A model generated the notes under the pieces. That model was not told the DNA's origin. It did no database searches and saw only the letters and a program-made list of their open reading frames with translations. From CAYRXE01 sp964428205 (GTDB lineage Bacteria > Patescibacteriota > Gracilibacteria > Peribacterales > Peribacteraceae): DNA of 14,767 nucleotides. The stretch spans positions 1-14,767 of the forward strand of contig CAYRXE010000026.1 in assembly GCA_964428205.1 (NCBI GenBank), given 5' to 3'. Below, in pieces: positions 1-6,949 of this stretch (position 1 is its first letter; the number at the start of each line of letters is the position of its first letter). The position numbers and the translations under genes are program-made.

Positions 1-3000
1 TAACATCCAATGTCGCCTTAGGCGAAGACGTACCGATACCCACACGTCCTGTCGTGATATTGGTCATGAGCAAGGCCGTGGAGCCTGTGCCCGTGATGTA
101 GAGCGAACGACCGGACATCGTACCGCGAACGTTCAAGAGTGGAGTCGTAGTAGCGGAGTGCGTGTTGCCGTTCTGGATGGCGAGCACTCCCGTCATGGTA
201 TCACCACTTGTGTTTACGTAGCGGTTATCACCAATGGTGAGGACGTTTCCAGAACCAAATGTTCCCGCTGCGGATCCACAACTTACAACACCGTTCGAGT
301 CTGTCTGCAGAGCAGCGCAACCGGAGAGCGTGCGGAAGGCGATGGATCCCTTTACGGTAAGTCCACCGGAACCGGAGATGAGGTTAGAAATCTTCAGGGC
401 TGAACCTGAGATAGTCCCAAGGACTTCGAACTTCTGACCGTTTGTGAGAGATGTCTTGCCAACCACCATTCCACCATTGAAGTAGTTGGTACCGGCTCCA
501 TATTGCTTAATAAGAGCTCCGGAGATCGTGCCGGCTACATCGAGTTTCGTCGCAGCTGCACCGCTACCGATGCGTACATTTCCGGCAGAGTCGATGCGCA
601 TGCGCTGCTCAAGCGAATCAAGAGCTTGGCCACCCTGCGTGAAGAACTGGATTTTGGCAGGAATGGTGAAGTCTTTTGCTCCGTCGTAACTTACGCGGAT
701 GCTTGCACTTGGGTCTGCTGTCGTTTCGCCAAAGGCGAAGGTGGCAATGTCATCATCGTCATCCGGGAAGCTACACAAACTTACACAATCACCCTGCGTC
801 TTGAGGAAGTGCAGCGTATTGCCATAGGTGTCTTCACCCGTAGCAAGGTAAATGGCAGCAGCTTGCGTTGCACCACTCACTTGGCTGAAGTAGTTCGACC
901 TGCCGCTATTGAGGTTTGCGAATGATCCTGTGTTGCTCTGCCACACAGACAATTGACCACGAATATCCATCGTGGTGAGCGGTTTGGTCGTGCGAACGCC
1001 AATACGGCTGTTCGAGATGTTCGTCGCAATGATCGGCGTGGAACCGGTACCGGAGATGTACAAACTGCGACCAGACATTGTTCCGCGAACAACTAAGAGA
1101 GGAGTAGCTGTTGCGGAGTGCGTGTTGCCGTTTTGGATAGCGAGAACACCCGTCATGGTGTCGCCACTTGTGTTCACATAGCGGTTGTCACCAATGGTGA
1201 GCACATTGCCCGAGCTAAATCCTCCGGCAGGACCACAGCTCAATACACCCGTGGAGCTCGTCTGGAGCGTTGCACAACCTGTGAGACTACGGAACGTGAC
1301 GGTGCCGCGCGTGGTGAGGGATCCTGTATTCGTGATGGATCCATTGATGGTGAGAGCAGAACCGGAGATGGTGCCAAGGACATCGAGCTTTGCGAGTGCC
1401 GTCGTCTTGCCAATACCCACGTTATTGCCAGCAGGCTGCATAATAATAGGCATGCCTCCAAGCGATTGAAGGAGCGCATTCCCCGTGGTATCGACACCAA
1501 TCGCGAGCTCGCCGTAGGTGCCGCCCTGCTGGTAGTTGGTCACGCTAAAGTGATACGTGGTCTGGTTTCCGTACGAAGAAACTCCTGGACGAACAATTGC
1601 CAGGCGACCGCCCTTGATATTCACGAGATCAGAACCGGTTGCCGTGCCAATGAGTACGCGATTAGTAGTGGAATCGACACGGAAGAGTGGAGCTGAGGAA
1701 CCACTGCCGCTTACCCAGAGCGAGCGACCAGACATGGTTCCGCGAACGTTGAGCAATGCAACTGCCGTGTTCGTGCCCGAGTTACCGTTCTGGATCACGA
1801 GTGCTCCTGTCATGGTGTCGCCTGCCTTCTTTACGTAACGATTGTCACCGATGGTAAGGACGTTTCCAGAGCTGAATGTTCCAGCGTTCTGATCTACGCC
1901 ACAGGAGAAGCGGCCGGTCGTGGTGTCCCACATGAGCTTGGATGTCGTTGCTGTGTCACAGTCTGGATTGAGACCGAAGCCACGGATCACAGAACCGGAA
2001 ATGGTTCCTTCGAGGAAGACCGAACCGGAACTGCGGATGTTGGTGGCGGCGTAGAGCGTTGTACCGGAGATAGTGCCGATGACTTCGAGAGCAATATTGG
2101 AATCCGCAGCGACAGAACCAATATTATTGCCAATCACCACAGAGCCGGACACTGCAAGGCGTGATCCTGGGGTTGTCGTACCAAGACCCAACGAACCTGC
2201 TGTCGTGAGTGTTGCGAGCGCTGTGCTACTGGAATTCATGAACTGGAATCCGTACGACGCATTATCGTTTGCGAACTGCATGTGGCCCGTCGTAGGAGAC
2301 ATTTCTAAACGACCACTAAAGCCACCATTGGTAATCTTCAAGCCCATCAAACCGCTGGAAGCATGGCGATTGATGGTGAGATGGTCTCTCTCTACGAGGA
2401 ACTCCGTCGTAGGACCTTTCACGTGCAAGAGTGCGCTCGGAGTAGACGTGCCGATTCCCACACGACCGTTGTTCGCAATGAGGAGAGGAGCCGTTGTCGC
2501 ACCCGTACCCATGATGTACAAGTAACGGCCGGACATCGTTCCACGCACATTGAGCAGAGGCGTCGTAGTTGCAGAGTGGGTGTTACCGTTCTGCACAACG
2601 AGTGTGCCCGTCATCGTGTCCCCTGACTTCTTCACATAGCGTGCATCACCAATGGTGAGGACATTGCCGGAGCTGAATGTTCCTGCGTTCTGGTCCACGC
2701 CACAGGAGAAGCGACCCGTTGTGGTGTCCCACATGAGCTTGCTCGTGGTAGCTGTGTCACAATCTGGGTTGAGACCAAAGCCACGGATAATGGAACCGGA
2801 GATGGTTCCTTCGAGGAACACGGAACCAGAACTACGGATGTTCGTGGCGGCATAGAGGGTGGTACCAGAGATGGTGCCAACGACATCGAGCTTTGTTTTT
2901 GGAGCAGTTGTGCCGATACCCACGGAACCCGTACCGGTAATGCGCATAACTTCGGCAAGACCGCTCGTGGCCCTCGTGAGGAAGGCAAGATCCATACGAG

Positions 3001-5146
3001 GTGCACCTGTTGTGATGTCTGCGTACACGCCACGAATGACGGCGCCATCAAAATCGGTAGTTCCCACCACGTCTTTGACAATAAACCGAAGACCGATCCC
3101 CCAACCTGGAGTGTTAGGGTTATTGGTTTGCGTGATGTCGAGCACATTCGTATTTTGACCTGCTGTTTGATTACGAGAGACGACGCGCAGTGCGGTCAAG
3201 GCGGTAAAGTTACCACCAATCTGCGCAGGGCCGTTGACGTTGAGCATCTTCGCATCTGCAGTTGTCGTGCCGATTGCAAGTGCGCCACGGAAGTATGAGA
3301 CAGAGCCGGACATAACCGTGAGGCGTGCTCCAGACATGGTGCCAACGACTTCGAGCTTTGTTTTTGGAGCAGTTGTGCCGATACCAACGTTGCCGTTTAC
3401 GAGAAGTGCTCCTGTGATATTGGCATTACCAGAAACGCTCAGGCGAGAACCCGAGAGCATGGCACGAACGTTGAGTGCACCCGTCATCGTGTCCCCAGAC
3501 TTCTTCACATAGCGTGCATCACCAATGGTGAGGACATTGCCGGAGCTGAAGGTTCCTGCGTTCTGGTCCACGCCACAGGAGAAGCGGCCTGTGGTGGTGT
3601 CCCACATGAGCTTGCTCGTGGTAGCTGTGTCACAATCTGGGTTGAGACCGAATCCACGAATGATGGAACCGGAGATTGTTCCTTCGAGAAGAATGGAACC
3701 GGAACTGCGGATGTCTGTTGCAGCATAGAGCGTGGAACCGGAGATGGTGCCGACGACGTCGAGCCTTGCCTTCGGAGAGGTCGTACCGATACCAACGAGG
3801 TAATTCGAGAAGTTATAAATTCCATCAACACCACCAACATAGAGCACTTCTGTTCGGCTGGTGCCTGCACCGTAGATGCGTGCGTAGTTGCTGCCGCCTG
3901 ATGTGAACATGCGAAGATCTCCAATCTTGCCGTTACCAGCGTCACCAAGCGTAAGCGCTCCTGTGATAGCGGCTTGTCCAGAAATGACCAGCGATGCGCC
4001 AGAAATCACTCCGCGAACATTGAGAAGCGGAGTTCCTATGTAGCTATGTGTATTCCCGTTTTGAATAGTGAGAGCACCCGTCATGGTGTCGCCGCTCGTG
4101 TTTACGTAGCGGTTGTCACCAATAGTAAGAACGTTTCCAGATCCAAATGTTCCGGCAGGCGTGCTGGCACAGCTCACGACTCCAGAGGAGTTTGTGGTGA
4201 GAACGGCACAACTGGAGAGAGAGCGGAACGTCACTGTTCCACGAGTCGTAAGGGATCCCGTAGCGGTGATGTTTCCGTTGATCACAAGACTGGAACCGGA
4301 GATTGTTCCGAGGACATCGAGCTTCGCCTTTGGCGTTCCGGACTTGCCGATGCCAACATCACCCAAAATGTAGCTTGGGTTACCACTCATGACCGTGAGC
4401 GACTTACCGCTCATGTTGCCTGCAACGATGAAGACGCCATCGGTGCGCAGCGACGCAACGGCGCTCCTGTACAAGTTGGTATCGTACGTTGTGCCTCCTG
4501 TTCCAAAGATGATGTGGTTTGCACCCTGCGTGGAAATACGCAGTGCTCCCGTGCTTGCCGTACCGGCGTTGGACACGAGATCCATCGCAATCTTCACGGC
4601 ATCGCGTGGGCGAATGGTGAGCGTACCGGACATGACTTCGCTCTGGTCCTTGCGCACAAACTGCGTGGAGTCGACGCCATCAAGCGTGTTGGCGTTGTGT
4701 GCGTATGGGACAGAGGCAAAGCGGCGGCGAGGCGAGAATGTTTCTTCGTACGTGTTGTCGTTACCGGGATCGAACTCGACCTGCAGGTAAATACTATCGG
4801 TATTGAAGTTCACGCTGCCCGTCATGGTCACGTGCGTACCGAGCAAGACCGAGAACAACCCTCCCGTCATGGTCACACGCTGCGTGTTGCTGTCCCAGGT
4901 TTCGGTCCAGAGCAGCGTGCCTGCACTGGCAGCATCGTAGATTTTGAAGCGCATGTTGTACGTGCCATTGGTCACTGCCGTACCGGCCGTGGTGGCTACT
5001 TTGCCCTGGTAACTGATAGGCCTAAAAATGCCTGCAGCAGCTTCTGCAACCGGCACACCTCCGGTGATCACACCCGTGAACATCTCGGCCACAAGCGTGA
5101 CCAAGAGCAAGATGCTCATCAGCCGATACTGGCGTGGCTGCTGCAT
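1..5146 (-). CDS. Giant modular secreted adhesin / tail-fibre-like surface protein (partial, C-terminus off window)
   Basis: Reading leftward from the ATG at 5146, the frame stays open for 1715 codons to the window edge. Residues 1-38 form a signal peptide: a basic start, a hydrophobic stretch at about 11-33, and an AEAAAG cleavage region. Residues about 44-150 (from ISYQGKV to FASVPYAHNANTLDG) match an N-terminal domain common in Patescibacteria surface proteins. The rest alternates 'GIGTTSPKxxLDVxGTISG' strands, six copies of GD(N/A)RYV(N/K)xxGDTMTG (Met at residues 355, 554, 845, 1112, 1331, 1651) and at least four non-repeated segments. All six copies are in one frame, so this is one intact gene. 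Such repeats are known from phage tail fibres and bacterial adhesins, many of which end in a peptidase S74 chaperone domain; that end is not visible here. An adhesion role is inferred. The start overlaps the upstream stop as TGATG. Confidence 0.9.
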   Translation of the reverse strand, partial: MQQPRQYRLMSILLLVTLVAEMFTGVITGGVPVAEAAAGIFRPISYQGKVATTAGTAVTNGTYNMRFKIYDAASAGTLLWTETWDSNTQRVTMTGGLFSVLLGTHVTMTGSVNFNTDSIYLQVEFDPGNDNTYEETFSPRRRFASVPYAHNANTLDGVDSTQFVRKDQSEVMSGTLTIRPRDAVKIAMDLVSNAGTASTGALRISTQGANHIIFGTGGTTYDTNLYRSAVASLRTDGVFIVAGNMSGKSLTVMSGNPSYILGDVGIGKSGTPKAKLDVLGTISGSSLVINGNITATGSLTTRGTVTFRSLSSCAVLTTNSSGVVSCASTPAGTFGSGNVLTIGDNRYVNTSGDTMTGALTIQNGNTHSYIGTPLLNVRGVISGASLVISGQAAITGALTLGDAGNGKIGDLRMFTSGGSNYARIYGAGTSRTEVLYVGGVDGIYNFSNYLVGIGTTSPKARLDVVGTISGSTLYAATDIRSSGSILLEGTISGSIIRGFGLNPDCDTATTSKLMWDTTTGRFSCGVDQNAGTFSSGNVLTIGDARYVKKSGDTMTGALNVRAMLSGSRLSVSGNANITGALLVNGNVGIGTTAPKTKLEVVGTMSGARLTVMSGSVSYFRGALAIGTTTADAKMLNVNGPAQIGGNFTALTALRVVSRNQTAGQNTNVLDITQTNNPNTPGWGIGLRFIVKDVVGTTDFDGAVIRGVYADITTGAPRMDLAFLTRATSGLAEVMRITGTGSVGIGTTAPKTKLDVVGTISGTTLYAATNIRSSGSVFLEGTISGSIIRGFGLNPDCDTATTSKLMWDTTTGRFSCGVDQNAGTFSSGNVLTIGDARYVKKSGDTMTGTLVVQNGNTHSATTTPLLNVRGTMSGRYLYIMGTGATTAPLLIANNGRVGIGTSTPSALLHVKGPTTEFLVERDHLTINRHASSGLMGLKITNGGFSGRLEMSPTTGHMQFANDNASYGFQFMNSSSTALATLTTAGSLGLGTTTPGSRLAVSGSVVIGNNIGSVAADSNIALEVIGTISGTTLYAATNIRSSGSVFLEGTISGSVIRGFGLNPDCDTATTSKLMWDTTTGRFSCGVDQNAGTFSSGNVLTIGDNRYVKKAGDTMTGALVIQNGNSGTNTAVALLNVRGTMSGRSLWVSGSGSSAPLFRVDSTTNRVLIGTATGSDLVNIKGGRLAIVRPGVSSYGNQTTYHFSVTNYQQGGTYGELAIGVDTTGNALLQSLGGMPIIMQPAGNNVGIGKTTALAKLDVLGTISGSALTINGSITNTGSLTTRGTVTFRSLTGCATLQTSSTGVLSCGPAGGFSSGNVLTIGDNRYVNTSGDTMTGVLAIQNGNTHSATATPLLVVRGTMSGRSLYISGTGSTPIIATNISNSRIGVRTTKPLTTMDIRGQLSVWQSNTGSFANLNSGRSNYFSQVSGATQAAAIYLATGEDTYGNTLHFLKTQGDCVSLCSFPDDDDDIATFAFGETTADPSASIRVSYDGAKDFTIPAKIQFFTQGGQALDSLEQRMRIDSAGNVRIGSGAAATKLDVAGTISGALIKQYGAGTNYFNGGMVVGKTSLTNGQKFEVLGTISGSALKISNLISGSGGLTVKGSIAFRTLSGCAALQTDSNGVVSCGSAAGTFGSGNVLTIGDNRYVNTSGDTMTGVLAIQNGNTHSATTTPLLNVRGTMSGRSLYITGTGSTALLMTNITTGRVGIGTSSPKATLDV
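196..375 (-). repeat. Adhesin cassette A, copy 3
   Basis: A more divergent first part (VKGSIAFRTLSGCAALQTD) is followed by a GDNRYVNTSGDTMTG block close to copy 2. The paired cysteines are kept. The protein continues left of this copy to the window edge with another GIGTSSPKATLDV strand. The left boundary is approximate. Confidence 0.78.
1156..1335 (-). repeat. Adhesin cassette A, copy 2
   Basis: Same order as copy 1 (TRGTVTFRSLTGCATLQT, second Cys, then GDNRYVNTSGDTMTG), but two codons shorter just after the second cysteine (CGPAGG instead of CASTPAG). It is followed by VLAIQNGNTHSAT, as in copy 3. The left boundary is approximate. Confidence 0.8.
1810..2056 (-). repeat. Adhesin cassette B, copy 3
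   Basis: This copy is offset by 1674 nt from copy 1. It has more silent differences than copies 1 and 2 have from each other, and RYVKKAGDTMTG replaces RYVKKSGDTMTG. The cysteine pair and the LMWDTTTGRFSCG core are unchanged. Confidence 0.88.
2611..2857 (-). repeat. Adhesin cassette B, copy 2
   Basis: This copy is offset by exactly 873 nt from copy 1. Read by eye it is nearly identical in DNA, with long runs differing only at scattered third positions. It ends in RYVKKSGDTMTG and then joins a different downstream segment (VVQNGNTHSATTTPLLNVRG). Confidence 0.9.
3484..3730 (-). repeat. Adhesin cassette B, copy 1
   Basis: This 247-nt coding cassette starts at LYAAT(D/N)IRSSGS and continues through GFGLNPDCDTATTSKLMWD, GRFSCGVDQNAG and RYVKKSGDTMTG. 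It aligns without gaps with copies at 2611-2857 and 1810-2056. Each copy has two cysteines 19 residues apart, which could form a disulfide in the exported protein (inference). Confidence 0.9.
4084..4275 (-). repeat. Adhesin cassette A, copy 1
   Basis: The cassette reads GSLTTRGTVTFRSLSSCA, then a short Thr/Ser/Val segment ending in a second Cys, then GTFGSGNVLTIGDNRYVNTSGDTMTG in order. The cysteines are 14 residues apart. It shares the last third with cassette B but has a different, shorter first part. The left boundary is approximate. Confidence 0.8.
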
Positions 5147-5925
5147 CACTGTTGGCGAGAGGAGGAATCGATCGTTGGCAAGGTTGTTTGTTCAACAGGG
5201 GCTGACGTGTGCAGCACGGATGCAGTGTCTGTGGCAGGAAGTGCTGCGCCTTCGCTCTCCAGGAACATCGTTGCAACGATGAGTCCCACAATCGCCACGT
5301 TTGCCAAAATGCTTCCAAGCAAGAAGCTCTTACGCACCATGCGCCAATCGCGATTCCACAAGCGACACGGCAAGCACGTACACTCGGCTTTGTTGTGTTC
5401 GGTGTGATACGCAGGCTGCATTGGCATGGTGACCTGCGACATGATCGGAGCCACTTCGCTCACCGGATTCGGCGTCACACGCTTGCGCAGATGCAACGGC
5501 GTATCAGCGAAGTACAGCTTCTCGCGCTCAATCACACGACCGATGGTCGAAGCGGAGAGCGTGACGTTGTGTTCTGCGAGAAGAAGATCGGCAATGCGTT
5601 CCTTGCCCATGAGCGGTTCACGCTCGCGGTACACGCGAATGAACCCGACGACATCGGCGGGCACTGTGGACGTGCGAAACTTCTGCGGCATGTGCGAACG
5701 CTCTTCGAGACTCGAGAGATCCGTCGGATCAAATCGCTTGATCCAACGACGCAGTGTCGCCGGACTCACACCGACAAAGCGCGCCGTGTTCTCGAGCGAC
5801 TGTCCCTGCTCGACGAACTGCACGATCCACTCGAGGCGACGAATCACTTCGGGAGCGCGCGCTTCCATACGCGCACGCGCGAGAAGTGTTTGTAAATCCG
5901 CCAGTCGAAGCGTCAAATGTTGCAT
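5146..5925 (-). CDS. Membrane-anchored DNA-binding protein with transposase-type helix-turn-helix domain
   Basis: 259 residues from the ATG at 5925. An in-frame ATG at 6012 is rejected because it lies inside the -35 box. Residues about 25-135 resemble the N-terminal DNA-binding part of IS481-type transposases: a first helix-turn-helix at about 41-64 (ARFVGVSPATLRRWIKRFDP), then LSSLEERS, then a second one at about 90-135 ending in LSASTIGRVIERE. The catalytic DDE integrase domain is absent. Instead there is a His/Cys cluster (H174, H177, C182, C184, C187), a basic stretch, one membrane span at about 200-222 and a Ser/Thr-rich outer tail of about 37 residues. The basic residues before the span put the DNA-binding part in the cytoplasm. 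Its TGA overlaps the adhesin ATG, so the two should be translationally coupled. Control of adhesin expression from the membrane is inferred. A transposase remnant is the alternative, but the intact frame and promoter argue against decay. Confidence 0.85.
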   Translation of the reverse strand: MQHLTLRLADLQTLLARARMEARAPEVIRRLEWIVQFVEQGQSLENTARFVGVSPATLRRWIKRFDPTDLSSLEERSHMPQKFRTSTVPADVVGFIRVYREREPLMGKERIADLLLAEHNVTLSASTIGRVIEREKLYFADTPLHLRKRVTPNPVSEVAPIMSQVTMPMQPAYHTEHNKAECTCLPCRLWNRDWRMVRKSFLLGSILANVAIVGLIVATMFLESEGAALPATDTASVLHTSAPVEQTTLPTIDSSSRQQ

Positions 5926-5958
5926 TGAGTGTATTTTTTTGTGTGATTTTTTTGTCGC

Positions 5959-5975
5959 GCGTTTAGAAGAAACGC
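5959..5975 (-). promoter_or_regulatory. Small hairpin or operator at the start of the regulator-adhesin transcript
   Basis: An inverted repeat of 6-bp arms (GCGTTT and AAACGC) flanks a 5-nt loop. It lies just downstream of the predicted transcription start (about 5977). It could be a 5' stabilising hairpin or an operator for the protein encoded next. Neither is shown by sequence alone. Confidence 0.4.
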
Positions 5976-5983
5976 TTCTATGT

Positions 5984-6012
5984 ATTCTAGCACAAATGGA
6001 CTTTTTGATCAA
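5984..6012 (-). promoter_or_regulatory. Promoter of the regulator-adhesin operon
   Basis: On the minus strand: -35 TTGATC (6012-6007), a 17-nt spacer, and -10 TAGAAT (5989-5984) preceded by TG one base upstream (an extended -10). A 10-bp palindrome TTTGATCAAA (6004-6013) covers the -35. The predicted leader is about 50 nt, contains A-rich tracts and has no Shine-Dalgarno sequence before the ATG at 5925. Confidence 0.65.
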
Positions 6013-6076
6013 ACGGTGCGTTTGGCCTTACGTACCAAAGTTCAGAACCTCTACAGGGAAGTCCTGACAACTAAAC

Positions 6077-6096
6077 TTGGCTTTGCCTAGAGCCAA
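6077..6096 (-). terminator. Possible weak terminator hairpin
   Basis: Arms TTGGCT and AGCCAA (6 bp) enclose an 8-nt loop. Leftward it is followed by GTTTAGTT, a poor T-tract. It lies 130 nt after the stop of the leftward exported-protein gene and before the next leftward promoter. The rest of 5926-6228 holds only the promoter region; I see no gene there. Confidence 0.3.
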
Positions 6097-6228
6097 CATT
6101 CGGATTTGTACGGATCATGATGACACAACCCTCCGCATCATCCGTTCGAACTTTTTGAATTCTCTCTGAACTTTTGCATCTCTCGGCAGAACGGATGCAC
6201 CACGTCCAATCCCAGAGTATGAACCGGT

Positions 6229-6948
6229 TTACAGGGAGGTTGCCGTGAGCGTGACGGTCACGGTGTAGGTGCCATTGGGCTGAATATGAGACGACCCTAC
6301 CTCTCCGCGGAAGTCCAAAATCTCGCTCGAACCCGCAACACTCGTACGCGTGCCTCGGGTCACAATGGTCCTGGAACTCGTTGCCACGTTGAGCCACTTG
6401 TCGGTGGAGTTGTCCGTCCCCCACTCCGCAGCACTGTCGGTACTCGAAGAACGCAAACGTCCACCCCACTCGCTGTCCGCAGATGCCACCGTCCACGTAT
6501 CGGGAACGTTGGGAGTCGCCGGGGTAAATGCCGCGATGGAATCGGAACCCGAAATCATCGTCGCGCTCGATGCCTGCCACGCAAGTGAGTAGCCGGCTTG
6601 TGCATCCGTGATGACGACAAATGTACCCGACGCACTTCGCTGTCCCGTGCCCGTAATCGTACCGAGATCAATGGTCGGAGGACCGCTGATCGAAATAAAC
6701 GTCTCGAGAGTTTGTCGATATCCGGCATTGAGTCCGTAGTTGTTACTCTCGGAATCTCCAATATTTGGTTCACCGATGGTATCGATGAGCATGTAGTTAT
6801 TGGACTTCGCTTCCTCCCCTCCTCCCGCAGCGTTTACGTCGCTGGGAATGCGATAGGTATTACTCTGAGGATCCGCATGTGCAAGCGGAATTCCCAGTGT
6901 CCCCAGGAAAAGGCCCAAGACCGCCGTGGCCGTAACAGATCGCATCAT
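6229..6948 (-). CDS. Exported beta-rich surface protein, divergent relative of the 9522/10362 pair
   Basis: 239 residues with a signal peptide (about 1-25, cleavage near AHA-DP). Residues about 47-80 carry the SNNYMLIDTIGEPNIGDSE and SNNYGLNAGYRQT signature often found in secreted proteins of Patescibacteria. The remainder (LGTITGTG, GYSLAWQ, DSEWGGRL, WGTD, KWLNVATSS, FRGEVGSSHIQPNGTYTVTV) aligns with the two tandem proteins encoded at 9522 and 10362. It differs from them in lacking both of their cysteines and a loop after GTITGTG. No C-terminal anchor or LPXTG sorting signal is visible. It begins 1 nt after the stop of the LemA-like gene, so the two are almost certainly co-translated. Function unknown; a secreted structural or binding protein is inferred. 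Confidence 0.88.
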   Translation of the reverse strand: MMRSVTATAVLGLFLGTLGIPLAHADPQSNTYRIPSDVNAAGGGEEAKSNNYMLIDTIGEPNIGDSESNNYGLNAGYRQTLETFISISGPPTIDLGTITGTGQRSASGTFVVITDAQAGYSLAWQASSATMISGSDSIAAFTPATPNVPDTWTVASADSEWGGRLRSSSTDSAAEWGTDNSTDKWLNVATSSRTIVTRGTRTSVAGSSEILDFRGEVGSSHIQPNGTYTVTVTLTATSL

Positions 6949-6949
6949 G

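Noticed and set aside
2632..3948. Minus-strand open frames of 147-171 codons (3505-3948, 2632-3147)
   Set aside because: They are in a different frame from the six in-phase GDTMTG repeats and share a repetitive Ser/Pro/Arg composition because they shadow the DNA repeats.
1..5146. Prophage tail-fibre gene
   Set aside because: The repeats do resemble tail fibres, but the protein has a signal peptide, its neighbour is a membrane DNA-binding protein, and no phage structural, packaging or lysis gene is in view.
1..5146. CRISPR array or tandem DNA repeat array
   Set aside because: Repeat units are protein-coding, long, unevenly spaced (about 600-960 nt) and in phase with one reading frame.
3974..5407. 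Long plus-strand open frame of 477 codons
   Set aside because: It is antisense to the adhesin, whose frame is open throughout with regular protein repeats. Its own translation is rich in Arg/Cys/His with no domain pattern and has no promoter or ribosome site.
5146..5925. Active or decayed insertion sequence
   Set aside because: There is no DDE domain, no terminal inverted repeats or target duplication that I could find, and the frame is intact with a good promoter.
5926..6012. 29-residue N-terminal extension of the regulator starting at 6012
   Set aside because: The ATG lies in the -35 box of the promoter at 5984-6012, upstream of the predicted transcript start; the extension (Lys/Arg/Ser-rich) does not match the HTH family.
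5209..6067. Plus-strand open frames opposite the regulator gene (228 and 213 codons)
   Set aside because: They are antisense to a gene with clear HTH motifs and a membrane span; their products are Arg/His/Cys-rich without any pattern.
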